A stretch of DNA of 64,000 bases from Myroides marinus (GCF_900109075.1 NZ_FNYS01000004.1:124001-188000), one strand, 5' to 3'; counted from the first letter of the stretch, positions 43,994 through 53,990 are shown. Numbers and translations: made by a program. Notes: generated from the letters alone by a model not told the origin.

Positions 43994-46900
43994 ATGGCAT
44001 CAAACAAAAAATACTGGAAAAGTGTTGAGGAGCTGAATGAAAATAGTTCTATTGTTGAGTCGCTAAGAAACAATGAGTTTGTTGAAGAAATTCCTACTGA
44101 TGAGTTTCTTGGGGATCAAAATAAATTGTCTTCTTCATCAACAACTCGTCGAGACTTTTTGAAATATGTAGGTTTTTCTACAGCTGCAGCAACATTAGCT
44201 GCATGTGAGGGACCTGTTGTGAAATCTATTCCGTATGTAGTTCAGCCAGAAGAAATCATTCCTGGTATTGCAGATTATTATGCAACGACTATAGCAGATG
44301 GATTTGACTTTGTAAACGTTTTGATCAAAACTCGTGAGGGACGTCCAATCAAAGTTGATAATAACAGACTAGCGAATGCTTACTCTGGAGCAAATGCTCG
44401 TGTGAATGCGTCGGTATTATCTATGTATGACAGTCTGCGTTTAAAGCAATCTAAGATACAAGGTAAAGAAGCATCATGGGATGAAGTAGATGCTAAAGTA
44501 AGAGCAAGTCTACAAGATGCTAAATCAAATGGAGGAAACATCGTATTGTTAACTAATACAATGGCTAGCCCATCTACTGATAAGATTATTGCAGAGTTTA
44601 TCGCTGCTAACCCAACTGCTAAGCACGTTGTTTATGACGCTGTTTCATCTTCTGCTGCTGCAGATGCTTATGAAAAAGCTTATGGTGTACGTGGATTAGC
44701 GGATTACGAATTTGCTAATGCTGACGTAATCGTTTCTATCGGTGCTGATTTCTTAGGAGACTGGCAAGGTGGTGGATACGATTCAGCTTATGCTCAAAAA
44801 CGTATTCCTAAAAATGGAAAAATGTCTAAGCATTTCCAAATGGAGGCTAATATGTCTTTATCTGGTGCTAATGCTGATGTTAGAATTCCATTAACTGTAG
44901 CTCAACAAAAAGCTGCGTTAGTAAAAGTATATAACAAAGTTGTAGGTGCTAATGTATCTGCTCCAGCTGTTGATGCTAAATATGCTGATGTAGTTAATAA
45001 AGCAGCTGATCAGTTAATCAGCGCTGGTTCTAAAGGGGTTCTTGTTTCGGGAATCGACGATGTAAACGCTCAATTATTAGTATTTGCTATTAATGAGAAA
45101 TTACAATCAGAAGCTTTCTTACCAGAGCAAACTAAATATGTAAGAAAAGGTAATGCTACTGAAGTAGGTCAGTTAGTTAAAGATATGAATGCTGGAAAAG
45201 TTCACACATTGATTATGTCAGGTGTTAACCCAGTTTACACTTTAGCTGATTCTGCTGCTTTTGTAGAAGGATTGAAAAAAGTAAAAACTTCAGTTGCTTT
45301 CTCTATGAAAGAGGATGAAACTGCTTTAGTTGCTACTATCGCTGCTGCTGCTCCTCACTATTTAGAGTCTTGGGGTGATGTAATGATCAAAAAAGGTCAC
45401 TACTCAGTAACTCAGCCAACTATCCGTCCATTATTCAAAACTAGACAATTACAAGATTCATTATTATTATGGTCTGGTAATAATACTGCGTACTATGAGT
45501 ATGTAAAAGCTGTTGGTAAATCATACGTTACAGATAAAACTTGGAATCAATTAGTTCACGATGGTTTTGCTGTAGTTGGTACAAACTCTAAAGTATCTGC
45601 TTCTGCTGATTTCTCTGCTGCAGCATCTACATTAGGAGCTGCTAAAGCCGCTACTGGATTAGAGTTAGTATTCTATACTAAAACTGGTATGGGAGATGGA
45701 CAACAAGCTAATAACCCTTGGTTACAAGAGTTCCCAGATCCTATCACACGTGTATCTTGGGATAACTACGTAACTGTATCTCAAGCTGATGCTGATAGCT
45801 TAGGTATTAAGAACTATCACGTGGCTAACGGAGGTTTAGATGGTAGCTATGTTACTATTGAAGCTAACGGAGTTAAATTAGAGAAAGTTCCAGCTTTAAT
45901 CCAACCAGGACAAGCTAAAGGAACTATTGGTTTAGCTTTCGGATACGGAAGAAAAGCTGCTCTTAAAGAAGAGATGCAAGTAGGTGTTAATGCTTACTCA
46001 TTATACAAAGATTTTAACGGAGTTCAAGGTGCTTCTATTACTGTAGAAGGTGGTACACACGAGTTTGCTTGTGTTCAGCTACAAAATACATTAATGAGTA
46101 GAGGTGATATCTTAAAAGATACAACTTTAGCAACATTCGTTAAAGAAGAAGCAGAAACTTGGAATATCAAGCCTGTTGTTTCTTATGATCACGCTGAAGT
46201 AAAAGCTTCAACTATTGATATCTGGGAATCATTTGATAGAACTGTAGGTCACCACTTTAATTTATCAATTGACTTAAATGCATGTACTGGATGTGGTGCT
46301 TGTGTTATTTCTTGTCACGCTGAGAACAACGTACCTGTAGTAGGTAAGTCTGAAATCAGAAGAAGTAGAGATATGCACTGGTTACGTATTGATAGATACT
46401 ACTCTTCAGAAGATACATTTGCAGGAGATGTTAAGAAAAAAGAAGATGCACATGGATTCGGAGAATACCGTGAGGTGTTCCAAGAATTAGAGCATCCAGC
46501 TGAAAACCCACAAGTAGCTTTCCAACCAGTAATGTGTCAACACTGTAACCACGCTCCATGTGAGACTGTGTGTCCAGTAGCTGCTACATCTCATGGACGT
46601 CAAGGTCAAAACCATATGGCTTATAACCGTTGTGTTGGTACTAGATACTGTGCGAATAACTGTCCTTACAAAGTAAGACGTTTCAACTGGTTCTTATACT
46701 CTCAAAACAGTGAGTTCGATTACCACATGAATGATGATTTAGGACGTATGGTATTAAACCCAGACGTAGTTGTTCGTTCAAGAGGGGTAATGGAGAAATG
46801 TTCATTATGTATCCAAATGACTCAAGCTACAATCTTAAAAGCTAAGAATGAAGGTAGAGCAGTTCGTCCAAATGAATTTGAAACTGCATGTTCTGCAGCT

Positions 46901-47050
46901 TGTTCAAGTGGAGCGATGGTATTTGGAGATGTTAATGATAAAGAATCAGAAATTACTAAATTAGCTGAGTCAGATAGATCTTACCACTTATTAGAGCACA
47001 TTGGAACTAAACCAAATGTATTCTACCACGTTAAGGTTAGAAATATCTAG
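43994..47050 (+). CDS. actB: Alternative complex III subunit B, molybdopterin-oxidoreductase-like iron-sulfur protein
   Basis: Fusion of two parts of complex-iron-sulfur-molybdoenzyme type (1018 residues). The N-terminus has a twin-arginine signal (T-R52-R53-D-F-L-K) ending at a lipobox-like A-A-C71, so it is exported folded and possibly lipidated. Residues about 75-740 are the molybdopterin-like domain, which in ACIII carries no Mo cofactor. Residues about 755-1000 are the ferredoxin-like domain with four cysteine clusters: C764-T-G-C-G-A-C-V-I-S-C, C-Q-H-C-N-H-A-P-C-E-T-V-C-P, C-V-G-T-R-Y-C-A-N-N-C-P and C-S-L-C...C-S-A-A-C. These form the electron wire between quinol site and haems. Confidence 0.93.
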   Translation: MASNKKYWKSVEELNENSSIVESLRNNEFVEEIPTDEFLGDQNKLSSSSTTRRDFLKYVGFSTAAATLAACEGPVVKSIPYVVQPEEIIPGIADYYATTIADGFDFVNVLIKTREGRPIKVDNNRLANAYSGANARVNASVLSMYDSLRLKQSKIQGKEASWDEVDAKVRASLQDAKSNGGNIVLLTNTMASPSTDKIIAEFIAANPTAKHVVYDAVSSSAAADAYEKAYGVRGLADYEFANADVIVSIGADFLGDWQGGGYDSAYAQKRIPKNGKMSKHFQMEANMSLSGANADVRIPLTVAQQKAALVKVYNKVVGANVSAPAVDAKYADVVNKAADQLISAGSKGVLVSGIDDVNAQLLVFAINEKLQSEAFLPEQTKYVRKGNATEVGQLVKDMNAGKVHTLIMSGVNPVYTLADSAAFVEGLKKVKTSVAFSMKEDETALVATIAAAAPHYLESWGDVMIKKGHYSVTQPTIRPLFKTRQLQDSLLLWSGNNTAYYEYVKAVGKSYVTDKTWNQLVHDGFAVVGTNSKVSASADFSAAASTLGAAKAATGLELVFYTKTGMGDGQQANNPWLQEFPDPITRVSWDNYVTVSQADADSLGIKNYHVANGGLDGSYVTIEANGVKLEKVPALIQPGQAKGTIGLAFGYGRKAALKEEMQVGVNAYSLYKDFNGVQGASITVEGGTHEFACVQLQNTLMSRGDILKDTTLATFVKEEAETWNIKPVVSYDHAEVKASTIDIWESFDRTVGHHFNLSIDLNACTGCGACVISCHAENNVPVVGKSEIRRSRDMHWLRIDRYYSSEDTFAGDVKKKEDAHGFGEYREVFQELEHPAENPQVAFQPVMCQHCNHAPCETVCPVAATSHGRQGQNHMAYNRCVGTRYCANNCPYKVRRFNWFLYSQNSEFDYHMNDDLGRMVLNPDVVVRSRGVMEKCSLCIQMTQATILKAKNEGRAVRPNEFETACSAACSSGAMVFGDVNDKESEITKLAESDRSYHLLEHIGTKPNVFYHVKVRNI

Positions 47051-47088
47051 TTAAAAGAATTATTAATTAAAGAAACATATAAAGGATT

Positions 47089-48498
47089 ATGTCGTCACAT
47101 TACGAAGCACCCATTAGAAAACCTTTAGTTATTGGTGAGAAATCATATCACGATATAACTGTGGATGTGGCTAGACCTGTAGAAGGGAGAGCAAACAAAC
47201 TATGGTGGAGAGTTTTTACTGTAGCTTTATTAGCGTTTCTATGGGGAGTAGGTTGTATGGCTTACACTGTAGGTACAGGTATTGGAACTTGGGGATTAAA
47301 TAAAACCATTGGATGGGCTTGGGATATTACCAATTTCGTTTGGTGGGTTGGTATCGGTCACGCTGGTACGTTAATTTCTGCTGTATTATTATTATTTAGA
47401 CAAAAATGGAGAATGGCGATCAACCGTTCTGCAGAGGCAATGACAATTTTCTCTGTAGTTCAGGCTGGTATGTTCCCTATTATTCACATGGGACGTCCAT
47501 GGTTAGCTTACTGGGTATTACCTATTCCTAACCAATTTGGATCGTTATGGGTTAACTTTAACTCACCATTATTATGGGACGTATTTGCGATTTCTACGTA
47601 TTTATCAGTATCATTAGTTTTCTGGTGGACTGGTTTACTACCTGACTTCGCTATGTTACGTGATAGAGCTATTACGCCATTTACAAAAAGAGTATATTCA
47701 ATTTTATCATTTGGTTGGTCAGGTCGTGCAAAAGACTGGCAACGTTTTGAGGAAGTTTCATTAGTATTAGCTGGTTTAGCTACTCCTCTTGTACTTTCTG
47801 TACACACGATTGTATCTTTTGACTTTGCTACTTCAGTTATCCCTGGATGGCACACTACAATCTTACCACCATACTTCGTAGCAGGAGCTATCTTCTCTGG
47901 ATTCGCAATGGTTAATACATTACTTATCATCATGAGAAAAGTTTCTAACTTAGAGGATTATATTACTGTACAACACATCGAATTAATGAACATCATCGTT
48001 ATGATTACAGGTTCGATTGTTGGGGTAGCATATATTACTGAGTTATGGGTTGCTTGGTATTCAGGAGTAGAGTATGAACAATACGCTTTCTTAAACCGTG
48101 CAACAGGACCTTACTGGTGGTCTTACTGGTTAATGATGACTTGTAACGTAATTTCTCCACAGGTAATGTGGTTCAAGAAAATTAGAACAAACATCATGGC
48201 TTCGTTCATTATTTCTATCGTTGTAAATATTGGTATGTGGTTTGAGCGTTTCGTAATTATCGTTACATCATTACACAGAGATTACTTACCATCATCATGG
48301 ACTATGTTCCAACCTACATTCGTAGATGCTGGTATTTATATCGGAACTATTGGATTCTTCTTTGTATTATTCCTATTATACTCTAGAAGCTTCCCAGTAA
48401 TTGCACAAGCAGAGGTTAAAACAATTTTGAAATCATCAGGAGAGTTTTACAAGAAAGAAAGAGACAGCAAAGAGAATCATCAATCTTTAAATCACTAA
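47089..48498 (+). CDS. actC: Alternative complex III subunit C, NrfD-like quinol-binding membrane protein
   Basis: Membrane protein of 469 residues in the PsrC/NrfD family with about ten TM helices. After a 30-residue cytoplasmic start come W-W-R-V-F-T-V-A-L-L-A-F and then W-W-V-G-I-G-H-A-G-T-L-I-S-A, M-G-R-P-W-L-A-Y-W, and helices with conserved Glu, His and Asp residues that form the quinol site and proton path. It is the main quinol oxidation subunit, with ActF as its paralogue. It follows actB after a 38-bp gap and precedes actD by 6 bp. Confidence 0.93.
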   Translation: MSSHYEAPIRKPLVIGEKSYHDITVDVARPVEGRANKLWWRVFTVALLAFLWGVGCMAYTVGTGIGTWGLNKTIGWAWDITNFVWWVGIGHAGTLISAVLLLFRQKWRMAINRSAEAMTIFSVVQAGMFPIIHMGRPWLAYWVLPIPNQFGSLWVNFNSPLLWDVFAISTYLSVSLVFWWTGLLPDFAMLRDRAITPFTKRVYSILSFGWSGRAKDWQRFEEVSLVLAGLATPLVLSVHTIVSFDFATSVIPGWHTTILPPYFVAGAIFSGFAMVNTLLIIMRKVSNLEDYITVQHIELMNIIVMITGSIVGVAYITELWVAWYSGVEYEQYAFLNRATGPYWWSYWLMMTCNVISPQVMWFKKIRTNIMASFIISIVVNIGMWFERFVIIVTSLHRDYLPSSWTMFQPTFVDAGIYIGTIGFFFVLFLLYSRSFPVIAQAEVKTILKSSGEFYKKERDSKENHQSLNH

Positions 48499-48504
48499 TA
48501 TATT

Positions 48505-49032
48505 ATGAGTAATAAAGTAATTCACGCACTATACAACGATGATGATGTGTTGTTACATGCTGTAAAAGAAACACGAGATGCTCATCATCATATTGAGGAA
48601 GTTTATACTCCTTTCCCAGTACACGGTCTAGATAAGGCTATGGGATTAAAACCAACTAGATTAGCAATTTGTGCTTTTATCTATGGTTTGATTGGACTTT
48701 CTTTTGGTACTTTCATGATGTATTATATTATGATTGTAGATTGGCCTCAAGATATTGGAGGTAAACCAAGTTTTAGCTTCATTCAGAATATGCCATCTTT
48801 CGTTCCAATTATGTTCGAGATGACTGTATTATTTGCAGCTCACTTAATGGTTCTTACTTTCTTTATGAGAAGTAAATTATGGCCTTTCAAAAAAGCTGAA
48901 AACCCAGATGTAAGAACTACAGATGATCACTTTTTGATGGAGGTTGCTTTAAACACTGACGAAGAGTCAGCTATAGAGTTCTTCAAAAATACAGGTGCAG
49001 TTGAAGTTAAAGTAATTGAAAAGCAATTATAG
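48505..49032 (+). CDS. actD: Alternative complex III subunit D (DUF3341)
   Basis: Protein of 175 residues with a cytoplasmic N-terminal domain (about 1-50, A-L-Y-N-D-D-D-V-L-L-H-A-V...F-P-V-H-G-L-D-K-A-M-G) and two TM helices (about 55-78 and 100-122) joined by a short loop with W-P-Q-D-I-G-G-K-P. The C-terminus is acidic. It is a structural subunit beside ActC in ACIII, without cofactors. The H-G-L-D and G-G-K-P signatures identify DUF3341. Its stop codon is one base before the actE ATG. Confidence 0.9.
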   Translation: MSNKVIHALYNDDDVLLHAVKETRDAHHHIEEVYTPFPVHGLDKAMGLKPTRLAICAFIYGLIGLSFGTFMMYYIMIVDWPQDIGGKPSFSFIQNMPSFVPIMFEMTVLFAAHLMVLTFFMRSKLWPFKKAENPDVRTTDDHFLMEVALNTDEESAIEFFKNTGAVEVKVIEKQL

Positions 49033-49033
49033 A

Positions 49034-49582
49034 ATGAATACGATATATAAAATAGTAGCTTTAGTAGGAGTATCAGTTTTGACTACTTCTTGTTTTAATA
49101 AAGAACGTCCGAATTATCAATTCATGTCAAATATGTATACATCTTCTTCATATGAAACATATGGAGAAGTGCCTACAACAGTTTTTGAAAATGGTAAAGA
49201 AGGACAGTTACCTGCTGAAGGATCTGTACCACGCGGATTTCAACCAGAGGAGTATACAAATACTCCAGAAGGTTTAGCAGAGGCTAAAGTAAATTTAAAG
49301 TCTCCGTTATCTGCTGAAGAGAAAGATTTAGAGAAAGGTAAAGCGTTATATACAATTTACTGTTCAGTTTGTCATGGTGATGCTGGAGATGGAAAAGGTA
49401 CTTTAGTGAAAAAAGAGAAATTCTTAGGGGTTCCTAACTATAAAGAGAGAGAACTTACTGAAGGAGGAATCTACCACGTGATTACTTATGGTTTGAATGC
49501 AATGGGGTCTCATGCTAATCAGTTAACTCAACACGAGCGTTGGTTAGTTACAGATTACGTTTTAAAATTGAAATCAGAATAA
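49034..49582 (+). CDS. actE: Alternative complex III subunit E, mono-haem cytochrome c lipoprotein
   Basis: Lipoprotein of 182 residues. I start at the ATG 49034, just after the actD stop; the longer frame from 49016 lies inside actD and would bury the signal. Lipobox T-T-S-C20. A proline-rich linker precedes the cytochrome c domain (about 92-180) with C110-S-V-C113-H114-G-D-A-G-D-G and an axial-ligand Met in the G-L-N-A-M-G-S-H region. It is the mono-haem subunit that with ActA completes the haem chain of ACIII. Confidence 0.92.
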   Translation: MNTIYKIVALVGVSVLTTSCFNKERPNYQFMSNMYTSSSYETYGEVPTTVFENGKEGQLPAEGSVPRGFQPEEYTNTPEGLAEAKVNLKSPLSAEEKDLEKGKALYTIYCSVCHGDAGDGKGTLVKKEKFLGVPNYKERELTEGGIYHVITYGLNAMGSHANQLTQHERWLVTDYVLKLKSE

Positions 49583-49613
49583 TAAATTGTAAAACTTATT
49601 TGAAAGTTTAGAT

Positions 49614-50921
49614 ATGTACACATTTTCAAAAAATTTGAAGACTTTTGCAATCGTTCTTATGGTTCTTGGACTTGTAGGGATTGCATATGGTTTCTTCAGT
49701 GCGCCAAAAGATATTGCTGAAGTAAAGCAGATCTTAACTGAGCAAGCTCATCATGACGGTGGTGAGCATCACGTGACTGCAGCAGATCATTCTGTAGCAG
49801 ATTCAGCTGATCATGATCATCATGCTGAACACGTATATGGACAGTTAAAAAACAAACCTTGGACAGCTTTATACGTAGGTTGTATATTTGTGATGTTAGT
49901 ATCAGTAGGTATCTTAGTATTCTACGCTATTAACAACGCAGCAAGTGCTGGATGGTCTCCAGTATTATTCAGAATAATGGAAGGATTATCTGCTTATGTG
50001 TTACCAGGTTCTATTATTTTCTTTGTGATCTTAGTAGTTTCGGTAATGGGAGGTAATCATTTATTTATATGGGCAGATCCTGCAGTTGTAGAAGCAGATC
50101 ATTTAATTGCTGGTAAGTCTGGTTATTTAAATGTTCCTTTCTTCTTAATTAGAGCGGTTATTTACTTAGCTGGTTGGAATTTCTACAGAATGTATGCTCG
50201 TAAACAATCTTTAGCTTTAGATGCTAGTGGTGATTTAACTTACTACAAAAAAATCTTCAAAGCTTCTGCTGCTTTTTTAGTTTTCTTTATCGTAACTGAG
50301 TCTATGGCATCATGGGATTGGATTATGTCAATTGACACACACTGGTACAGTACATTGTTTGGATGGTATGTATTTGCAAGTTTCTTTGTAACTGCAATTA
50401 CTGTTATTGCATTCGTAACTTTATACTTAAAAAACAAAGGATATTTAGAGTATGTTAATACAAGTCATATCCACGATTTAGCTAAATTTATGTTTGGATT
50501 AAGTATATTCTGGACTTATCTTTGGTTCTCACAATTTATGTTACAATGGTACTCTAATATTCCAGAGGAGGTTACTTACTTCATCTTTAGAATTCAAGAG
50601 TATAACTTACCATTCTTCGGAATGTTAGTGTTGAATTTCTTATTGCCTTTATTGTTATTGATCAATACAGATTTCAAACGTTTAACTTGGATTGTGGTAA
50701 TGGCAGGAACATGTATCATCGCAGGTCACTATATTGACTTCTTTATGATGATTGCTCCTGGTACAGTTGGTGGTTCTTGGTTTATTGGTGTTCCTGAAAT
50801 TGCATCACTTATGTTCTTCATCGGATTATTTATCTATGTTGGATTTAGTGCAATTGCTAAAGCACCGTTATTAGCTAAGAATAATCCATTAATTGAAGAG
50901 AGTAAACATTTTCACTATTAA
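49614..50921 (+). CDS. actF: Alternative complex III subunit F, NrfD-like, with His-rich N-terminal loop
   Basis: ActC paralogue of 435 residues with about ten TM helices, the second PsrC/NrfD-like membrane subunit of ACIII. TM1 is at about 10-28. The first periplasmic or cytoplasmic loop (about 46-73) is very histidine-rich (H-H-D-G-G-E-H-H...A-D-H-D-H-H-A-E-H), about ten His in 28 residues. The following helices contain M-E-G-L-S-A-Y-V-L-P-G, W-D-W-I-M-S-I-D-T-H-W-Y and Y-I-D-F-F-M-M-I-A-P-G, which are typical of ActF. The C-terminus is again basic/His (S-K-H-F-H-Y). Confidence 0.92.
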   Translation: MYTFSKNLKTFAIVLMVLGLVGIAYGFFSAPKDIAEVKQILTEQAHHDGGEHHVTAADHSVADSADHDHHAEHVYGQLKNKPWTALYVGCIFVMLVSVGILVFYAINNAASAGWSPVLFRIMEGLSAYVLPGSIIFFVILVVSVMGGNHLFIWADPAVVEADHLIAGKSGYLNVPFFLIRAVIYLAGWNFYRMYARKQSLALDASGDLTYYKKIFKASAAFLVFFIVTESMASWDWIMSIDTHWYSTLFGWYVFASFFVTAITVIAFVTLYLKNKGYLEYVNTSHIHDLAKFMFGLSIFWTYLWFSQFMLQWYSNIPEEVTYFIFRIQEYNLPFFGMLVLNFLLPLLLLINTDFKRLTWIVVMAGTCIIAGHYIDFFMMIAPGTVGGSWFIGVPEIASLMFFIGLFIYVGFSAIAKAPLLAKNNPLIEESKHFHY

Positions 50922-50938
50922 TATTTAAAAATAAACAA

Positions 50939-52105
50939 ATGACAAGTTTATTAATATTAGCTGCAGTGGTATTGTTGGGAGTTGCTGTATGGCAATTAAC
51001 AAAGATTTTCGACTTGACTCAAGTTGGTTCTCATCCTGATGATATCTCTACAGAGATCGCTAATGAGAAAGATAATAACATCAATGGTTATTTGACTTTC
51101 GCTTTCTTAGGATTCATCTATATCTTCACTATCTTCTGTTTAGTAGAGTATGGAAGTTTTCCTTTGATGGATAACCCTGCGTCAGAGCACGGAAAAGAGG
51201 TAGACAATTTGATGTGGATCTCAATGGGGTTAATCTTTATTGTTCAAATTTTTACTCAATTCTTATTACACTACTTTGCATTCCAAGGTCGTGGAGTTAA
51301 GGGTAGAAAAGCTCGCTTCTTTTCAGATAATGATAAGTTAGAGGCTCTTTGGACAATTATTCCAGTAATTACATTATCAGGTTTAATTCTTTACGGATTA
51401 TTTGCTTGGAATGATATTATGTTCGTTGATGAAGAAGAAGACGTTCTTATTGTTGAAGTTTACGCTAAACAATTTGGATGGGATGTTCGTTACTCAGGAA
51501 CAGATAACACTTTAGGTAAAGCAAACGTTCGTTTTATCGAGGGAGTAAATTTAGTAGGAGTTGATATGTCAGATCCTAATGCTGCCGATGATAAAATGGC
51601 AAAAGAATTACACTTGCCAAAAGGTAAAAAAGTTGTATTGAAATTCCGTTCTCAAGATGTACTTCACTCAGCTTACTTACCTCACTTTAGAGCACAAATG
51701 AACTGTGTTCCTGGTATGGTAACTCAATTTGCATTCGTTCCAACTCTTACAACAGATGAGATGAGAGCAAAAGAGGGGATTATTAAGAAAGTTAGTAATA
51801 TCAACGAGATTAGAGCTGATAGAAGTAAAGAGTTAATCGCTAAAGGAGAAGAAGCTTTAGATCCATATACATTTGATTACTTATTATTATGTAATAAAAT
51901 TTGTGGAGCTTCTCACTATAACATGCAAATGAAAGTTGTAGTTGAAACTCCTGAAGAATTCAATGCTTGGTTAAAAGAACTTCCTACATTAAAAGAGCAA
52001 GTTATGGCTGAGAAAGCTGCTAACGCACCTGCTCCTGCTGTACAAGAGGTTCCAGCTGTAACTGATTCAGTTGCAACTGAAGCTATCGCTCAAGTAGTAA
52101 AGTAA
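50939..52105 (+). CDS. coxB: Cytochrome c oxidase subunit II
   Basis: Haem-copper oxidase subunit II of 388 residues. It has a first hydrophobic segment (about 3-20) and two further TM helices (about 55-75, 100-125 and the L-W-T-I-I-P-V-I-T-L region), then the cupredoxin domain with an intact CuA site: C318-x3-C322-x3-H326-x2-M329 plus an upstream His in V-L-H-S-A-Y. It accepts electrons from cytochrome c or directly from ACIII haems. The extra N-terminal helix and the Ala/Pro/Val-rich tail (about 360-388) are Bacteroidota-type features. It lies 17 bp after actF. Confidence 0.94.
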   Translation: MTSLLILAAVVLLGVAVWQLTKIFDLTQVGSHPDDISTEIANEKDNNINGYLTFAFLGFIYIFTIFCLVEYGSFPLMDNPASEHGKEVDNLMWISMGLIFIVQIFTQFLLHYFAFQGRGVKGRKARFFSDNDKLEALWTIIPVITLSGLILYGLFAWNDIMFVDEEEDVLIVEVYAKQFGWDVRYSGTDNTLGKANVRFIEGVNLVGVDMSDPNAADDKMAKELHLPKGKKVVLKFRSQDVLHSAYLPHFRAQMNCVPGMVTQFAFVPTLTTDEMRAKEGIIKKVSNINEIRADRSKELIAKGEEALDPYTFDYLLLCNKICGASHYNMQMKVVVETPEEFNAWLKELPTLKEQVMAEKAANAPAPAVQEVPAVTDSVATEAIAQVVK

Positions 52106-52133
52106 AACTCACATATTAAAATCAATCTATACT

Positions 52134-53936
52134 ATGTCAGTAGAAGGACACGAAAACAATCACGATCATTCACATGATCATGATCATCACGATAAAGGGA
52201 ACTTCTTTACTAAATATGTGTTTAGTTTAGACCACAAAATGATTGCTAAACAATACCTGATCACAGGTATTGTTATGGGAATCGTTGGGATTGTAATGTC
52301 TCTTTTATTCAGAATGCAAATTGCTTGGCCAGAAGAATCTTTTACAGTATTCAAATGGTTATTAGGTGATAAAATGGCTCCTGATGGAGTTATGAAAAAC
52401 GATGCCTACCTTGCATTAGTAACTATGCACGGTACTATCATGGTATTCTTCGTTTTAACTGCTGGTTTAAGTGGTACGTTCTCGAACTTACTTATTCCAT
52501 TGCAAATTGGAGCACGTGATATGGCTTCAGGATTCTTAAACATGTTGTCTTACTGGTTATTCTTCATCTCTGCAGTATTAATGATTATTTCATTATTCGT
52601 AGAAGGTGGACCTGCATCTTCAGGATGGACTGTATATCCTCCTTTAAGTGCATTACCAAAAGCTATTCCTGGATCAGGAATGGGTATGACATTATGGTTA
52701 GTATCTATGGCAATCTTTATTGCATCTTCATTAATGGGATCATTAAACTATGTTGCTACAGTTATTAACTTAAGAACAAAAGGGATGTCTATGACAAGAT
52801 TACCTTTAACAGTATGGGCTTTATTTACTACAGCTGTTATTGGTATCGTATCTTTCCCTGTATTATTATCAGCTGCTTTATTATTATTATTCGATAGAAG
52901 TTTTGGAACATCATTCTTCTTATCTGATATCTATTTAGCAGGAGAGGTATTACATTACCAAGGTGGATCACCTGTATTATATGAGCACTTATTCTGGTTC
53001 TTAGGTCACCCTGAGGTTTATATCGTAATCTTACCAGCGATGGGTATTACGTCAGAAATTATTGCTTGTAACGCTCGTAAACCAATCTTTGGTTACCGTG
53101 CGATGATCGCTTCTATCTTAGGTATTGCTTTCTTATCAACAATTGTTTGGGGACACCACATGTTCGTATCTGGTATGAACCCATTCTTAGGATCTGTATT
53201 TACATTTACTACGTTGTTAATTGCAATTCCATCTGCTGTAAAAGCGTTCAACTATATCACTACAATTTGGAGTGGTAATATCCAAATGAACCCATCAATG
53301 TTATTCTGTATCGGATTCGTATCTACGTTTATTACAGGAGGTTTAACAGGGATTATTTTAGGAGATTCAACACTAGATATCAACGTTCACGATACATATT
53401 TCGTTATTGCTCACTTCCACTTAGTAATGGGTATTTCTGCTCTTTACGGAATGTTTGCTGGTATCTACCACTGGTTCCCTAAAATGTTTGGACGTATGAT
53501 GAACAAAAACTTAGGTTATATCCACTTCTGGGTAACTGCAGTTTGTGCTTACGGAGTATTCTTCCCAATGCACTTCATCGGATTAGCTGGTTTACCACGT
53601 CGTTACTACTCAAATACTGCATTCCCATTATTTGATGAGTTCTATGATGTAAACGTATTAATTACTGTATTTGCTTTAGTTGGAGCAGCGTTCCAATTAG
53701 TGTTCTTATGGAACTTCTTCTACAGTATTTTCTATGGTAAGAAAGCTACTCAAAACCCATGGAGAAGTAACTCACTTGAGTGGACTACACCAGTTGAGCA
53801 CATCCACGGTAACTGGCCTGGAGAATTACCAGTTGTTTACAGATGGCCTTATGACTACAGTAAACCTGGATTACCAGACGACTTTGCTCCTCAAAATATG
53901 CCTTACGTTGAAGGTGAAGAGCAATTACACCACTAA
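52134..53936 (+). CDS. coxA: Cytochrome c oxidase subunit I
   Basis: Haem-copper oxygen reductase catalytic subunit of 600 residues with twelve-plus TM helices, carrying low-spin haem, high-spin haem and CuB. Visible: V-T-M-H-G-T-I-M-V-F-F (low-spin haem His), W-F-L-G-H-P-E-V-Y-I (CuB His and Tyr), W-G-H-H-M-F-V (CuB His pair), H-D-T-Y-F-V-I-A-H-F-H (haem ligands). The N-terminus (residues 6-19) is a run of His, Asp and Asn unusual for CoxA. It is last of the eight-gene operon; subunits III/IV are not in the window. It is followed by a strong terminator. Confidence 0.95.
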   Translation: MSVEGHENNHDHSHDHDHHDKGNFFTKYVFSLDHKMIAKQYLITGIVMGIVGIVMSLLFRMQIAWPEESFTVFKWLLGDKMAPDGVMKNDAYLALVTMHGTIMVFFVLTAGLSGTFSNLLIPLQIGARDMASGFLNMLSYWLFFISAVLMIISLFVEGGPASSGWTVYPPLSALPKAIPGSGMGMTLWLVSMAIFIASSLMGSLNYVATVINLRTKGMSMTRLPLTVWALFTTAVIGIVSFPVLLSAALLLLFDRSFGTSFFLSDIYLAGEVLHYQGGSPVLYEHLFWFLGHPEVYIVILPAMGITSEIIACNARKPIFGYRAMIASILGIAFLSTIVWGHHMFVSGMNPFLGSVFTFTTLLIAIPSAVKAFNYITTIWSGNIQMNPSMLFCIGFVSTFITGGLTGIILGDSTLDINVHDTYFVIAHFHLVMGISALYGMFAGIYHWFPKMFGRMMNKNLGYIHFWVTAVCAYGVFFPMHFIGLAGLPRRYYSNTAFPLFDEFYDVNVLITVFALVGAAFQLVFLWNFFYSIFYGKKATQNPWRSNSLEWTTPVEHIHGNWPGELPVVYRWPYDYSKPGLPDDFAPQNMPYVEGEEQLHH

Positions 53937-53958
53937 TAGATAATTTTTATTAGATATG

Positions 53959-53990
53959 TAAAAGCCATCCGCGAGGATGGCTTTTTTTGT
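53959..53990 (+). terminator. Terminator of the act-cox operon
   Basis: The stem AAAGCCATCC/GGATGGCTTT (53961-53970 with 53975-53984) with loop GCGA is followed by T residues. Confidence 0.92.
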
